Positions 46,678 to 55,321 of a stretch of DNA of 64,000 bases are shown here, piece by piece (the stretch's first letter is position 1; the number at the start of each line of letters is the position of its first letter). A model generated the notes under the pieces. The model was given only the letters and a program-made list of their open reading frames with translations, was not told the DNA's origin and did no database searches. Made by a program: the position numbers and the translations under genes. The DNA lies in NCBI GenBank assembly GCA_937981555.1, contig CALJOK010000020.1, positions 62,001 to 126,000 of the forward strand, written 5' to 3'. The DNA comes from an uncultured Saprospiraceae bacterium. GTDB lineage: Bacteria > Bacteroidota > Bacteroidia > Chitinophagales > Saprospiraceae.

Positions 46678-47271
46678 ATGAGTTATAAATGGATTTTAGG
46701 TTTAGTTTTTTTGATGGGATGTACGAGTGCTAAAAATGTAAGGGAACAAAAGGCAGTTGAAAAACTTACCATCGAATTAATTTCTTCTACCAAAAAAGGG
46801 GAATACTTTGATTTTAATTTTGTCATAAAAAATAACACCAATAAACCTGTTACTATTTTAAAGCATAAAGGATTAGATGAACGGAAAAGAAATGATATGG
46901 TTATTTCTTCTGCATTTTATCAGATGGAATTTTTCCCTATCGAAGTAACTTGTGAATCAGAACCTATGTTTATGGATCAAGAAATAATGGATAATAAAGT
47001 ATTTAAAATGGATGGTGACTTTGTGACTATAGCCTCCAAAGAGAAATATTTATTTGATGTAAAATCGGAAGACTATATACTTGGAATATGTAATAACAAA
47101 ATTGAAGATTTTAAAGTAGTTTTAAAATACGAACCTAGGAAGCAATATTTCCAAAAAGAGTATTTTGAAAGCAATTATAAATTTGCTAAAAATACGCAGC
47201 AATATTTTGAAAAATTGGAAAATACGTTTCAATCAACTATTGTTTCAGATACACTTATTATCAAATATTAA
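46678..47271 (+). CDS. Lipoprotein of unknown function
   Basis: 197 residues. The lipobox LMGC gives lipidated C15. The mature part is beta-rich and looks like an Ig-like or DUF4352-type domain (FDFNFVIKNNTNKPVTILKH, KEKYLFDVKSEDYILGIC); no family is assigned. Two cysteines other than the lipidated one (CESEP, GICNN) might form a disulphide. It is followed at 16 bases by the DUF2490 gene, so these are probably co-transcribed. Confidence 0.7.
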   Translation: MSYKWILGLVFLMGCTSAKNVREQKAVEKLTIELISSTKKGEYFDFNFVIKNNTNKPVTILKHKGLDERKRNDMVISSAFYQMEFFPIEVTCESEPMFMDQEIMDNKVFKMDGDFVTIASKEKYLFDVKSEDYILGICNNKIEDFKVVLKYEPRKQYFQKEYFESNYKFAKNTQQYFEKLENTFQSTIVSDTLIIKY

Positions 47272-47287
47272 TTAGATTATTTTGGAA

Positions 47288-47935
47288 ATGAAAAAGAGTT
47301 TAATATTTATAGTTCTATTTTTTGTAATGTTTTTTGCTAATCATACGCAGGCTCAATTGGATTGGGTTTCTTGGTCTTCCGTTCAATTGAATTATAAGGC
47401 AGGTGAAAAATTTACGGTAAAACTAAAACCCATCTGGCGACAAAAAAATGATTTGTCGGAATATGATAATACTTCGATTGATGTGATTTTATCTTATAAA
47501 ATAAATAAGCAATGGTCTGTCGATATTAATAACCGTCATTGGTTTCTTCCTAAGGATGGTGATGATCGGGAGTTTTGGTTTTTTGATTTGAATCACAAAA
47601 TTCCGCTGTCCTCTAAGTTTGTTTTTTCTAATAAATTAAGATACCATTTAGGTGTAGATTGGAACCGTGAGGATACGGATTTTTTAAGATGGTTATCCAA
47701 AATTTCTTGGAAAACAGGAAAGAAAATAAATCCATTTATCGGTTGGGATTTCTTTTATCGATTTCCAGATGATTATGTTTTTGCAAGGTTGAGATATAAA
47801 GTTGGCGCTACTGCTACTTTGTCGAATAGAACAAAGTTGACGGTGGAGTATTGGAGACAATTTAGTTTGACGGATAAATTTAATGAGCCGGAAGCGAACT
47901 TTTTAGTAGTTAACTGCAGTTATAATTTGAATTAA
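47288..47935 (+). CDS. DUF2490 outer-membrane protein
   Basis: 215 residues from the ATG at 47288 (the preceding TTG adds only two residues). A signal peptide (ending HTQAQ) is followed by amphipathic strands with conserved WR and RHW features: WSSVQLNYKAG, LKPIWRQKNDLSE, SVDINNRHWFLP, FSNKLRYHLGVDW and LTVEYWRQFSLTD. This fits DUF2490, predicted to be a small outer-membrane barrel of unknown function. Downstream, the DIP1984-like gene follows after 28 bases. Confidence 0.85.
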   Translation: MKKSLIFIVLFFVMFFANHTQAQLDWVSWSSVQLNYKAGEKFTVKLKPIWRQKNDLSEYDNTSIDVILSYKINKQWSVDINNRHWFLPKDGDDREFWFFDLNHKIPLSSKFVFSNKLRYHLGVDWNREDTDFLRWLSKISWKTGKKINPFIGWDFFYRFPDDYVFARLRYKVGATATLSNRTKLTVEYWRQFSLTDKFNEPEANFLVVNCSYNLN

Positions 47936-47963
47936 GGATTCTTTATTACAAAAATAATAAGAT

Positions 47964-48410
47964 ATGAAATTAGCTGAAGCGCTTCTTCTACGCGCAGATT
48001 TACAAAAAAAAGTGGATCAACTAACCAACCGACTTAAGCCTGTGATGATAGTTCAAGCAGGAAAAATTCCTCAAGAAGATCCTGTTAAACTGATGGCTCA
48101 ACTTAGAAATTCTATCAAGAAATTGGAAGAGATCATTGTAAAGATAAACAAAACTAATATTTTAACTGCTCTTCCTGATGGAAGACCAATTATGGAAGGA
48201 TTGGCACAAAGAGATTCGTTAAAAACCTTAATTGCTCAATTAAGAATACTTCGACTATCTGCTCAAATCCCAAGTTATAATGCGAATAGTATGCAAAATA
48301 CTATTCAGGTAAAAGATCTTCAAGTTGAATTGGATCAAACGGGTAGAGCCTTTCGAGAAATTGATACGCAAATTCAAGAAATAAACTGGACGACAGAATT
48401 GAAAGATTAG
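47964..48410 (+). CDS. DIP1984-family protein
   Basis: 148 residues, no signal peptide. The start MKLAEALLLRADLQKKVDQL is the signature of the DIP1984 (septicolysin-like) family, widely spread in bacteria and of unknown function. The protein is mostly helical and coiled-coil forming (LRNSIKKLEEIIVKINKTN, VKDLQVELDQTGRAFREID). Reported names such as septicolysin are historical and do not establish lysin activity. It ends the three-gene plus-strand group. Confidence 0.85.
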   Translation: MKLAEALLLRADLQKKVDQLTNRLKPVMIVQAGKIPQEDPVKLMAQLRNSIKKLEEIIVKINKTNILTALPDGRPIMEGLAQRDSLKTLIAQLRILRLSAQIPSYNANSMQNTIQVKDLQVELDQTGRAFREIDTQIQEINWTTELKD

Positions 48411-48430
48411 ACCTTCGGGTCGGGATGATC

Positions 48431-48455
48431 GGGGCGTGTACCAGCCCCTTTTCTT
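48431..48455 (+). terminator. GC-rich hairpin with T-run after the DIP1984 gene
   Basis: GGGGC (48431-48435) pairs with GCCCC (48444-48448), followed by TTTTCTT. A smaller UUCG-capped hairpin (GACC-TTCG-GGTC, 48410-48421) precedes it. Confidence 0.55.
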
Positions 48456-48632
48456 GGGGAGGTTTTCGGGGCAAATTGAAAACTCTCCCACTCTATGGCT
48501 GCTAGGGGAGCGGCAACCTGTACATTTTAGCCCCCAGTACTCCTTACTTTTTACACGAGTATTTTGTATAACTTACTACCAGGTGCAGACCGATCGTCTT
48601 TTTTTTAATTCTTATAAAATATTTGCCTCAAG
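48456..48632. other. GC-richer intergenic stretch of unknown origin
   Basis: After the hairpin at 48448 the sequence stays visibly richer in G+C than the rest of the window until about 48560, with several small inverted repeats (GAGG-TTTTC against GAAAA-CTC; TTCTTGGGGAGG). No coding frame or tRNA is recognisable. It may be a non-coding element or a remnant. Confidence 0.4.
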
Positions 48633-49172
48633 TTATTTTCCAACGCTTACGTTAATACTTTTCCAAAAAGATTTAATCAGCGGAAGATGCTTTTTTTGTG
48701 AATCTTTTTTTCCAGTTATGATAAATTCGTAATGCTTTCCACCAATTTCCATTACCCTATATTCTAGAGATGCTTCCTGTGTTTTGCTTGCTTTGCAGGT
48801 AAACATTTGCGTAGTATAATTGAAGTTATTGTAAGTCCCCGTTTGCTTTTTGGTTGGATCAAATCCTCGATATTGTTCTTTGATTGCTTTGAATTTCATA
48901 TCAAATGCCACTTGTTCCATTTTCATTCTATCATCTCCCTTTGGCCTCTTTTTAGTGAGTTCTAACATCTTTTCCATGTTGTCATCAATCGTGATATGCA
49001 AGCTTCTTTCAAAACTCAATTTTGCTAAAACGTCAGAGTCATTGGTATGATTTTTCATTCCTTCAGGAATGGTAAATGAAAAAGTAGGTAGACTAATCTT
49101 TTCAATTTGAGCAGTAGCAGAAAGGATAAAAAGGAACAAAAGTCCAACACTAAAAATATATTTGTTGCTCAT
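48633..49172 (-). CDS. Exported protein of unknown function
   Basis: 179 residues. A signal peptide ends at ILSATAQ (about 22). The mature part has one alpha/beta domain with FTIPEGMKNHTNDSD and the end LPLIKSFWKSINVS. This alternation is like PsbP/DUF1795-type small domains, but I cannot assign a family. The C-terminal half includes FTCKASKTQEASLEYRVM. The gene lies 12 bases downstream of the effector-associated-domain/Lcl gene on the same strand and is very probably co-transcribed, so it may be a periplasmic partner of that protein. Confidence 0.7.
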   Translation of the reverse strand: MSNKYIFSVGLLFLFILSATAQIEKISLPTFSFTIPEGMKNHTNDSDVLAKLSFERSLHITIDDNMEKMLELTKKRPKGDDRMKMEQVAFDMKFKAIKEQYRGFDPTKKQTGTYNNFNYTTQMFTCKASKTQEASLEYRVMEIGGKHYEFIITGKKDSQKKHLPLIKSFWKSINVSVGK

Positions 49173-49184
49173 AAAAATGCTTGA

Positions 49185-50270
49185 TTAAAATTTTCTAATT
49201 GCTCTCACTTTAGCCTTATTATTTTTAATCCAAGTATAAGATTTTCCATTATGAAAACTTCGGTAATAAACATCTTGGCTACTCATTTCAGTTGAACTCC
49301 AATAATAGGCAGGTTCAAGTCTTTGTGCTCTTGGTACTGTTTTGTTATATTCATACAGTAAATCCAATTCATCTTTACTCGGCAAATACCAATCTTTATA
49401 TCCATCAAACTCAAAATTCTTACACAATTGAGCTGGATGATTTTTCTCTTTAAATTTGGCCACTAACAATTTAGTATTCTTTTCTCCAGCATAAATTTCA
49501 GTATCGGTTGCAAATGCTTTTCCTTTCGTTTCAGTAAACCAATCAATTGGTTTATCAGATTGATCGCCCTTTGCCTTAATTAATCCATGTTGTCCTGTTT
49601 TATCAATATAAAAGATGATTCCTCCTTCAAAACTTTTTCCCAGAACTATGTTCTTCTTTCTTTCCGCTGCCTTTTTTCTATCTGCTTCTTCTTGTATATT
49701 TTTTGCAACTTCCTCCGCTTTTTCTTTCTCTTGCTGTCGCTTTTTCTTGTCTATTCTAAGTTGTTCCTGCTTTGCTTTTTCTGCATTTTTAGTTGATTTC
49801 TTCATGCCAAAAAATGCAATCATTGCTACTAAAAGAATTCCAATAGTTCCTCCGATAAGTAATTTACTTTTAGAATTTCCTTCGGATTTGGGTTTAGAAA
49901 TGGGAGCAGGGGCAGGAGTTTGTTTTATTGTTTTTTGAGTAGGTGGAGTAGGAGTTGGATCTTCTGTAACAGCAGGAATTTCTTCAGCAGGAACATCTTT
50001 AATTTCTTCTACATTTTGATGTTTACCTATTTTTTCGGCCAGAGCCAATAACTCAACATTGATAATATTAAGTCGACGTTGAGATGTTTCTTCATCAAGG
50101 ATACCTAAGGTTTGATCCTCTTTTAGTTTGGAGTATCTACTATTGATGAGGATCAGTTGTTTGTCTAAGGATGATAATTGTTCTTTGGCGAGTATCTCGA
50201 GCGCTTTATTCGTTTTATTTTTTCGAATTAAATCTTTGACTTGGTTTATTAATTCTTCGTAAGATTTCAT
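49185..50270 (-). CDS. EAD11-like / TM / Lcl (DUF1566) domain protein
   Basis: 361 residues from the ATG at 50270; the longer frame from 50396 lacks support. A helical N-terminal domain (1-81) carries EALEILAKE-type and LGILDEETSQRRLNIINVEL motifs that match the pattern of an effector-associated domain, closest to EAD11. A Pro-rich linker (92-128), one TM helix (137-155, LLIGGTIGILLVAMIAFFG), a charged coiled coil (157-207) and an Lcl C-terminal/DUF1566 domain (210-361; FEGGIIFYIDKTGQHG, GYKDWYLPSKDELDLLY, YYWSSTEMS) follow. With no signal peptide, the EAD side is probably cytoplasmic and the Lcl side outside. EADs link partners in conflict-type signalling systems. The EAD assignment is from pattern memory. 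Confidence 0.72.
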   Translation of the reverse strand: MKSYEELINQVKDLIRKNKTNKALEILAKEQLSSLDKQLILINSRYSKLKEDQTLGILDEETSQRRLNIINVELLALAEKIGKHQNVEEIKDVPAEEIPAVTEDPTPTPPTQKTIKQTPAPAPISKPKSEGNSKSKLLIGGTIGILLVAMIAFFGMKKSTKNAEKAKQEQLRIDKKKRQQEKEKAEEVAKNIQEEADRKKAAERKKNIVLGKSFEGGIIFYIDKTGQHGLIKAKGDQSDKPIDWFTETKGKAFATDTEIYAGEKNTKLLVAKFKEKNHPAQLCKNFEFDGYKDWYLPSKDELDLLYEYNKTVPRAQRLEPAYYWSSTEMSSQDVYYRSFHNGKSYTWIKNNKAKVRAIRKF

Positions 50271-50421
50271 TTTGATTATTTGTAGATTAAATAAAAAGTT
50301 TACCAATATAAGAATAATCTTATTGGTTGCTTTATTATTAATGAGATTTTCTGATAGACTTGGTATCATTACCCAGGCTAAATTCTCTTGCTCCAAATTT
50401 ATCTTCTTAATGTACTAATTG

Positions 50422-50459
50422 AAAAGAGCTATTAACTATAAAAGTTAGTAGCTCTTTTT
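50422..50459 (-). terminator. Hairpin with T-tract
   Basis: AAAAGAGCTATTAACT (50422-50437) pairs with AGTTAGTAGCTCTTTT (50443-50458), one wobble. On the minus strand it ends CTCTTTT. It lies about 290 bases after the HTCS stop. Confidence 0.6.
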
Positions 50460-50532
50460 GAATTGGTAATTTGATTTACCATTTTGTTTAAACCTAATGT
50501 TGAAATTTGTCTTTGGAATCAGGAGCAAAAGT

Positions 50533-50562
50533 GAACCCGCAATATAAAATATTGACGGGTTC
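50533..50562 (-). terminator. Possible terminator after second HTCS gene
   Basis: GAACCCG (50533-50539) pairs with CGGGTTC (50556-50562); an inner AATAT/ATATT adds pairs. On the minus strand it is followed by ACTTTTG, a weak T-tract. Confidence 0.45.
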
Positions 50563-50747
50563 AAATAACTAACACACGCCTTAATTTTTTAGTGTTTCTC
50601 TATAAGAGATATCATTGTGTTTAATTTCATTTCTTGTATAGTTTATTGATTTCACAAAGTTAGTGCAAGAAAAGAGAATATTATAAGACTAATGTTGCAA
50701 AACCTCCTAATTACGTTGTATTTTATGATAAATCTCTTGAAAAATAA

Positions 50748-53700
50748 TTATTTCAGCTCTGTTGGGAGTTTTCCAAATTCTTCTTTAAAACATTTAGCAA
50801 AATACGATGGAGAGGAAAATCCTACCTTATAAGATATTTCACTAATGTTTCCGTCGCCAGTTTTTATCATTTTGGCAGCTTCCTCCAACCGTACTCTTTT
50901 GATAAATTCATTGACAGTTACTCCGGTTAGGGATTTTGTTTTTCTATATAATTGACTGCGACTCAAAAAGAAATGGGCTGCAATAGACTCTACCGTTAAT
51001 TTAGATTGACCGATATTATCATTAATATGCTCTACCATTTTTTGGATAAAAACATTGTCTAGTGAAGTTATTTTTTTAGTGGCATCTTGGTTGATTTCAA
51101 TTCCATTTTTAGCATATTTATTTAATAAAATTTGACGACTGGTTAATAATTGCGTTAAAGTAGATTTTAATAATTCCATTTCAATAGGCTTACTTAAATA
51201 AGCATCAGCTCCAGAATTGATCCCTTGCAATTTATCTGTTGACATTGATTTAGCCGTAAGCATCAATAGAGGAATATGGCTCGTCTTCAAATCTCCTTTA
51301 ATTTTTTTACATAATTCTAAACCATCCATGATTGGCATCATCACATCTGTAAGAATAATATGTGGCGTTTTTTTAAGTGCTAGTTCAAATGCTACCTTAC
51401 CATTTTCAGCGAGCAGAATATTGTAGTTCTTTTCCAATTCCGATTTTAGATAATTTTTTAGATCTAAATTGTCTTCTACGATCAATAAGGTATGCTCTTT
51501 TTTAGTATTCAGATTAATAGTAGAGTTTTCTGTTTTTTGATTTTCTATAGCAGGAATGGTTTCTAAAGTCGGTGGAACCTTATCTTCTTTTCCGTATTGA
51601 TAATAGTTATTCTGAAAAGAAATTTCTTCGCTTGTGAAATGTTCTTTGCCTAATAAAAAGGAAACAATAAAATTAGACCCTTTCCCAACTTTACTAAATA
51701 CTTTTATTTTTCCTCGATGTAATTCCGTAAAAGCTTTGACTACTTCCAATCCAATTCCTGTTCCTCCGTAGTAGTTGTTTTTGGTTTTCGTCACTTGACT
51801 GAATCGTTGAAATATTTGACTGATTTCACTTTGAGTTAATCCTCCACCGGTATCTTTTATGGATATTTCGAATCCTTCTTTTGATTCTTTAAAATTTGAT
51901 TTGGGAAAATAGATTTGCTTCTCTTCAATAGAAAGAGAAATTGTTCCTTGGTTAGGCGTTACTTTAAAAGCATTAGACACCAAATTAAAAATAATTTTCT
52001 CCAACATACTCACATCAATCCAGGCAATTAAATTATCAGTATTGGGAGTGAACTCAAGTTTAATATTTCTTTCTTTTGCCTCTTCATTAAAATAACTTAA
52101 AGTCTCTCTAATATAATTTACAACTTCAACCTGGTCTGCCTGAATGGTCATTTTGTGAAATTGAATTTTTCTAAAATCCATCAACTCATTAATCAACCGA
52201 TTGAGTCGATGTGAGTTTTTATAAATGATTTGATGTTTTAATTTTAATTCTTCAGGTAAATTCAGGTCTTTATTTTTTATGATATCTTCCAGAGGATTGA
52301 TGATAAGGGTTAAGGGTGTTCTAAATTCATGAGAAATATTCGTAAAGAATTCCAGTTTTTGCTGACTTAATTGTTCTTCTTGCAATCGTTTTTCTCGTTC
52401 GATTTGAATGACTTGTTTTTCATTAATTCGGCTTCGAAATGTTTTTTGAAATAGATAAATGGAACTAATGAAAAGTATGAAGTAGGAGAAATAAGCTAAA
52501 TTAGATTTCCACCAAGGCGGTAATACTTTTATTTCTAACTCTAAAGATTCTTCTGTCCACAATCCATCATTGTTGGTTGCCTTTACTTTAAAGTTGTAGG
52601 TACCTGTTTTTAAATTAGTGTAGGTTGCTTTTTGTTCATTGCCCACGTATCGCCAATCAGGATCAACTCCTTCTAATTGATATGCATATTGATTTTTTTC
52701 GGGACGAGTAAAATTGATTCCTATATAATGTATGGTAAAAACACTTTGGTCATGATTTAAGGAAATTGTTGATGTTTTAGAAATGACCTTTGAAAGGGGA
52801 GAATCTTTTTGATGCGGTGTAATTTCTTTATTAAAAATTTTAAAACTGGTGAAATGTAATTTTGGAGGATCGGTGTTAAATTTTATGGTTTCTGGATTAA
52901 AATAGTTCAGCCCTAAATCGTTGCCATAATAAATGGTCCCATCCGAGGCAGAACAAACAGAATTAACAAAAAAGTAGTTGCTTAAAAATCCATCATCTTT
53001 ATTGTAGATGACTACGGTGTCAGAGTCTAATTCAAGGTTGACAATTCCTCTAGAGCCACTTGCCCATATTGAATTATCAGCACCTTCTACTATTGCTCCA
53101 ATCGTCTCTTCAAAAAAATCCGTATTATCATAATGTCTAAATCCATCCTTGGGATCAAGAATAAAAAGTCCAGCACCTTCCGTACCAACCAAAATATTTT
53201 TATTTTTTGTCAGGAATATGCTACTGATACTATTGGTACTTGCATGATTATTACTTATTTCTAGCATTTCCTTTTTGAATGATTTTAAATCAAAGGAAGG
53301 ATTGCCCAATTTATCAAATTCAAATGTTGCTTTAAATAAACCAGTCGTACTTCCCAGCCAAATATTATCCTCCTCATCTACTTTTACTGAACGAATTTGG
53401 GTATCCAGTAATCTGTTATCCTTAAATTCTTTGGTATTACAATGAAAAAAAGAATTCTTTTTGGGTTCGAAGTAAATTAAACCACTATCGAAAGTTGCTA
53501 TCCAAATTCGCCCACTAGAATCTTCAGAAAAACCATATGATCGATTGGAAGTAAGGTTTCCTTTTGTATTTTCTTTGGTATAATTGATAAATCGTTTGGT
53601 ACCTTTTTTTAGAAAGTACATTCCCGCTCCCCAAGTACTTACCCAAATGTTTCCATGGCTATCCATAAAAATATTAGTGACATCATTACTGGTCAATCCT

Positions 53701-54911
53701 GTATATTCAGATTTATCAACAGTATTTATAGTTTGTAATTGTCTTGTTATGGGATTGAAAATATCAATTCCTGCTCCATCTATTCCTATCCAAATATTTC
53801 CAAGTTCATCCTCCATAATCCCAGAAACTGCTCTACTTTGTAAAGAATTATTATTTGGAAGATTTGCTATATCATTAAATTTTGTATGTAATTTATCATA
53901 AACACTTACCCCTTTATTAAAGGTACCTGTCCAAACTCTATCCTTGGAATCGATATATAAAGTCCAGATAGAGTTACTATTTAAAACATTAGAACTAATT
54001 TTCTTGAAATTATATTGATCTTCTTTTTCATAATCCTCTAGCACGAAAAACAACCCATCATTTTCTGAACTACAAAATAAATGGTTTCCTTTAAGGGCGA
54101 CCAGAGATAATATTCTTTTTTTGGTAAATGAAAATTGCTGTATGTTGTAAATGTTATCTTGAGAAGATACTTTGAATAAACCTTTCCTTGCTGTTCCTAA
54201 CCACAGATTATTTGCTTCATCAATAGCAAAGGATTCGGTTGAATATGGAATAGTTTGCATTCCTTCTTTTGTCGAAAATGCTGCCATCTCAAATAGCTCT
54301 TCTTCATCATCATATACCACCAAGCCCTTAGTAGTCATAGCGTATATTTTTCCAGAATAACTAGCTAGACACCTTACATCAATATTTCTTTTGGGAAATG
54401 TTTTAAACGAAACGAGATCGGCTTTATAAGTTTTTAGATTAAATTTTATTACTCCGTAGTCATTGGTTCCTAATAATAAGTGGTCTTCATCTAATTGAAG
54501 AATAGCTCTAATTCTTAATTCTCCAGTTGAGTTTAATTTATTAATTTCATCAAACTGCTTAAATGTACCAAGCTCTTCGTTATATAGATTCAATCCAAAA
54601 TTAGTACCTACCCACATTCGATTTTCACTATCAATGAAATTGGACAAAACGAAATTTCCATTAATAGAAGTAGAGTCTCCATTTTTATGTATGAATTGTT
54701 TGTAATTACTTCCATCAAATCGGAAGAGTCCTGCTCCATCCAAACCGAACCACATAAATCCATTTTTATCTTCTAATATGGAGTTCACTCCTCTCTTTGG
54801 AAGACCTTCTTTGATAGGGATAAATTTGATTAGATCAAACTTATTTTGTGAAAATCCAATATTGGTTAAGAGGAAAATAAAGAAGAGTTGGATTGAAAAT
54901 AATTTTTTCAT
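50748..54911 (-). CDS. Hybrid two-component system sensor/regulator (HTCS), propeller-type
   Basis: 1387 residues with the same architecture as the HTCS at the left end: signal peptide (ending IGFSQ), about 12-14 Reg_prop units (IWIGIDGAGIDIF, RVWTGTFNKGVSVY, NIWVSTWGAGMYFL), Y_Y_Y domain (GTYNFKVKATNNDGLW), TM (about 800-822), HisKA with H861 in ISHEFRTPLTL, HATPase with NLVSNAFKVTP and GTGIGLEVVK, receiver with D1189 in LTDVMMPIMDGLE, and AraC HTH (SRSQLYRKTKSLTGVTVNEF). It has no SusCD neighbour, which is unusual for the family. A 22-base dyad lies 18 bases before the ATG. Its targets could include the EAD/Lcl gene downstream or the T9SS propeller gene upstream. Confidence 0.94.
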   Translation of the reverse strand: MKKLFSIQLFFIFLLTNIGFSQNKFDLIKFIPIKEGLPKRGVNSILEDKNGFMWFGLDGAGLFRFDGSNYKQFIHKNGDSTSINGNFVLSNFIDSENRMWVGTNFGLNLYNEELGTFKQFDEINKLNSTGELRIRAILQLDEDHLLLGTNDYGVIKFNLKTYKADLVSFKTFPKRNIDVRCLASYSGKIYAMTTKGLVVYDDEEELFEMAAFSTKEGMQTIPYSTESFAIDEANNLWLGTARKGLFKVSSQDNIYNIQQFSFTKKRILSLVALKGNHLFCSSENDGLFFVLEDYEKEDQYNFKKISSNVLNSNSIWTLYIDSKDRVWTGTFNKGVSVYDKLHTKFNDIANLPNNNSLQSRAVSGIMEDELGNIWIGIDGAGIDIFNPITRQLQTINTVDKSEYTGLTSNDVTNIFMDSHGNIWVSTWGAGMYFLKKGTKRFINYTKENTKGNLTSNRSYGFSEDSSGRIWIATFDSGLIYFEPKKNSFFHCNTKEFKDNRLLDTQIRSVKVDEEDNIWLGSTTGLFKATFEFDKLGNPSFDLKSFKKEMLEISNNHASTNSISSIFLTKNKNILVGTEGAGLFILDPKDGFRHYDNTDFFEETIGAIVEGADNSIWASGSRGIVNLELDSDTVVIYNKDDGFLSNYFFVNSVCSASDGTIYYGNDLGLNYFNPETIKFNTDPPKLHFTSFKIFNKEITPHQKDSPLSKVISKTSTISLNHDQSVFTIHYIGINFTRPEKNQYAYQLEGVDPDWRYVGNEQKATYTNLKTGTYNFKVKATNNDGLWTEESLELEIKVLPPWWKSNLAYFSYFILFISSIYLFQKTFRSRINEKQVIQIEREKRLQEEQLSQQKLEFFTNISHEFRTPLTLIINPLEDIIKNKDLNLPEELKLKHQIIYKNSHRLNRLINELMDFRKIQFHKMTIQADQVEVVNYIRETLSYFNEEAKERNIKLEFTPNTDNLIAWIDVSMLEKIIFNLVSNAFKVTPNQGTISLSIEEKQIYFPKSNFKESKEGFEISIKDTGGGLTQSEISQIFQRFSQVTKTKNNYYGGTGIGLEVVKAFTELHRGKIKVFSKVGKGSNFIVSFLLGKEHFTSEEISFQNNYYQYGKEDKVPPTLETIPAIENQKTENSTINLNTKKEHTLLIVEDNLDLKNYLKSELEKNYNILLAENGKVAFELALKKTPHIILTDVMMPIMDGLELCKKIKGDLKTSHIPLLMLTAKSMSTDKLQGINSGADAYLSKPIEMELLKSTLTQLLTSRQILLNKYAKNGIEINQDATKKITSLDNVFIQKMVEHINDNIGQSKLTVESIAAHFFLSRSQLYRKTKSLTGVTVNEFIKRVRLEEAAKMIKTGDGNISEISYKVGFSSPSYFAKCFKEEFGKLPTELK

Positions 54912-54929
54912 TTTGTACGATTGCCATTG

Positions 54930-54951
54930 ATAAGTAACACTTGTTACTTAT
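54930..54951. promoter_or_regulatory. Operator-like dyad before second HTCS gene
   Basis: ATAAGTAACA (54930-54939) is repeated as its exact complement TGTTACTTAT (54942-54951) with a 2-base centre. It lies 18 bases before the HTCS ATG, where a regulator would act on its promoter or mRNA start. Confidence 0.55.
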
Positions 54952-55171
54952 GTCTTAGGTTTTATGGCTGAAAGATAAGGACTTCCCTTTTATTTTCGGA
55001 GTTAGAATTTAAAAATGATAGATAGGCTAATCAAGTGCAACATGATTTTTAATAATCGCATCATGATTACCATTGTGCGCCTAGGTTTATTCAGTAATTA
55101 AAAATGGATATAATAGCTTTTTGCAAAAAAACTGGATCGGCGGCAGAGGAGTAAAAAAATCCTAATCCCGA

Positions 55172-55251
55172 TATTATTAATTTTACCACAGATTAGATTA
55201 CACTCTTTGCATTTGTGAAAATCTGTGTAACCTGTGGTGAAATTAATAGTA
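55172..55251. repeat. Long imperfect inverted repeat (CACAG-type)
   Basis: The arms, starting TATTATTAATTTTACCACAG on the left (55172-55191) and ending CTGTGGTGAAATTAATAGTA on the right (55232-55251), are complementary at all but two positions, with inner ATTACAC/GTGTAA. It looks like a dispersed intergenic palindrome; it may also shape the transcript end of the gene at 55322. Confidence 0.65.
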
Positions 55252-55321
55252 TTGGTTTACAATAGTGTATTAGGAATCTCCGTCAGATTGCTGCGGAGTA
55301 GTTCAATCATTAAAACGAGAA

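Larger units (their letters stand above)
50271..50747. other. Intergenic region with two hairpins
   Basis: A 477-base gap between the EAD/Lcl gene and the second HTCS gene, with no coding frame of note. It holds the two hairpins listed separately. It should contain the promoter of the EAD/Lcl gene, but I see no consensus -7/-33 pair near 50270. Confidence 0.5.
54912..55321. other. Intergenic region upstream of second HTCS
   Basis: A 410-base gap containing an operator-like dyad (54930-54951), a long inverted repeat (55172-55251) and a short stem CTCCG/CGGAG near 55288-55308, with no coding frame of note. Confidence 0.5.

Noticed and set aside
50271-50396. Longer EAD/Lcl protein starting at 50396
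   Set aside because: The added 42 residues contain a weak hydrophobic stretch but no support; the EAD-like domain begins exactly at the ATG at 50270.
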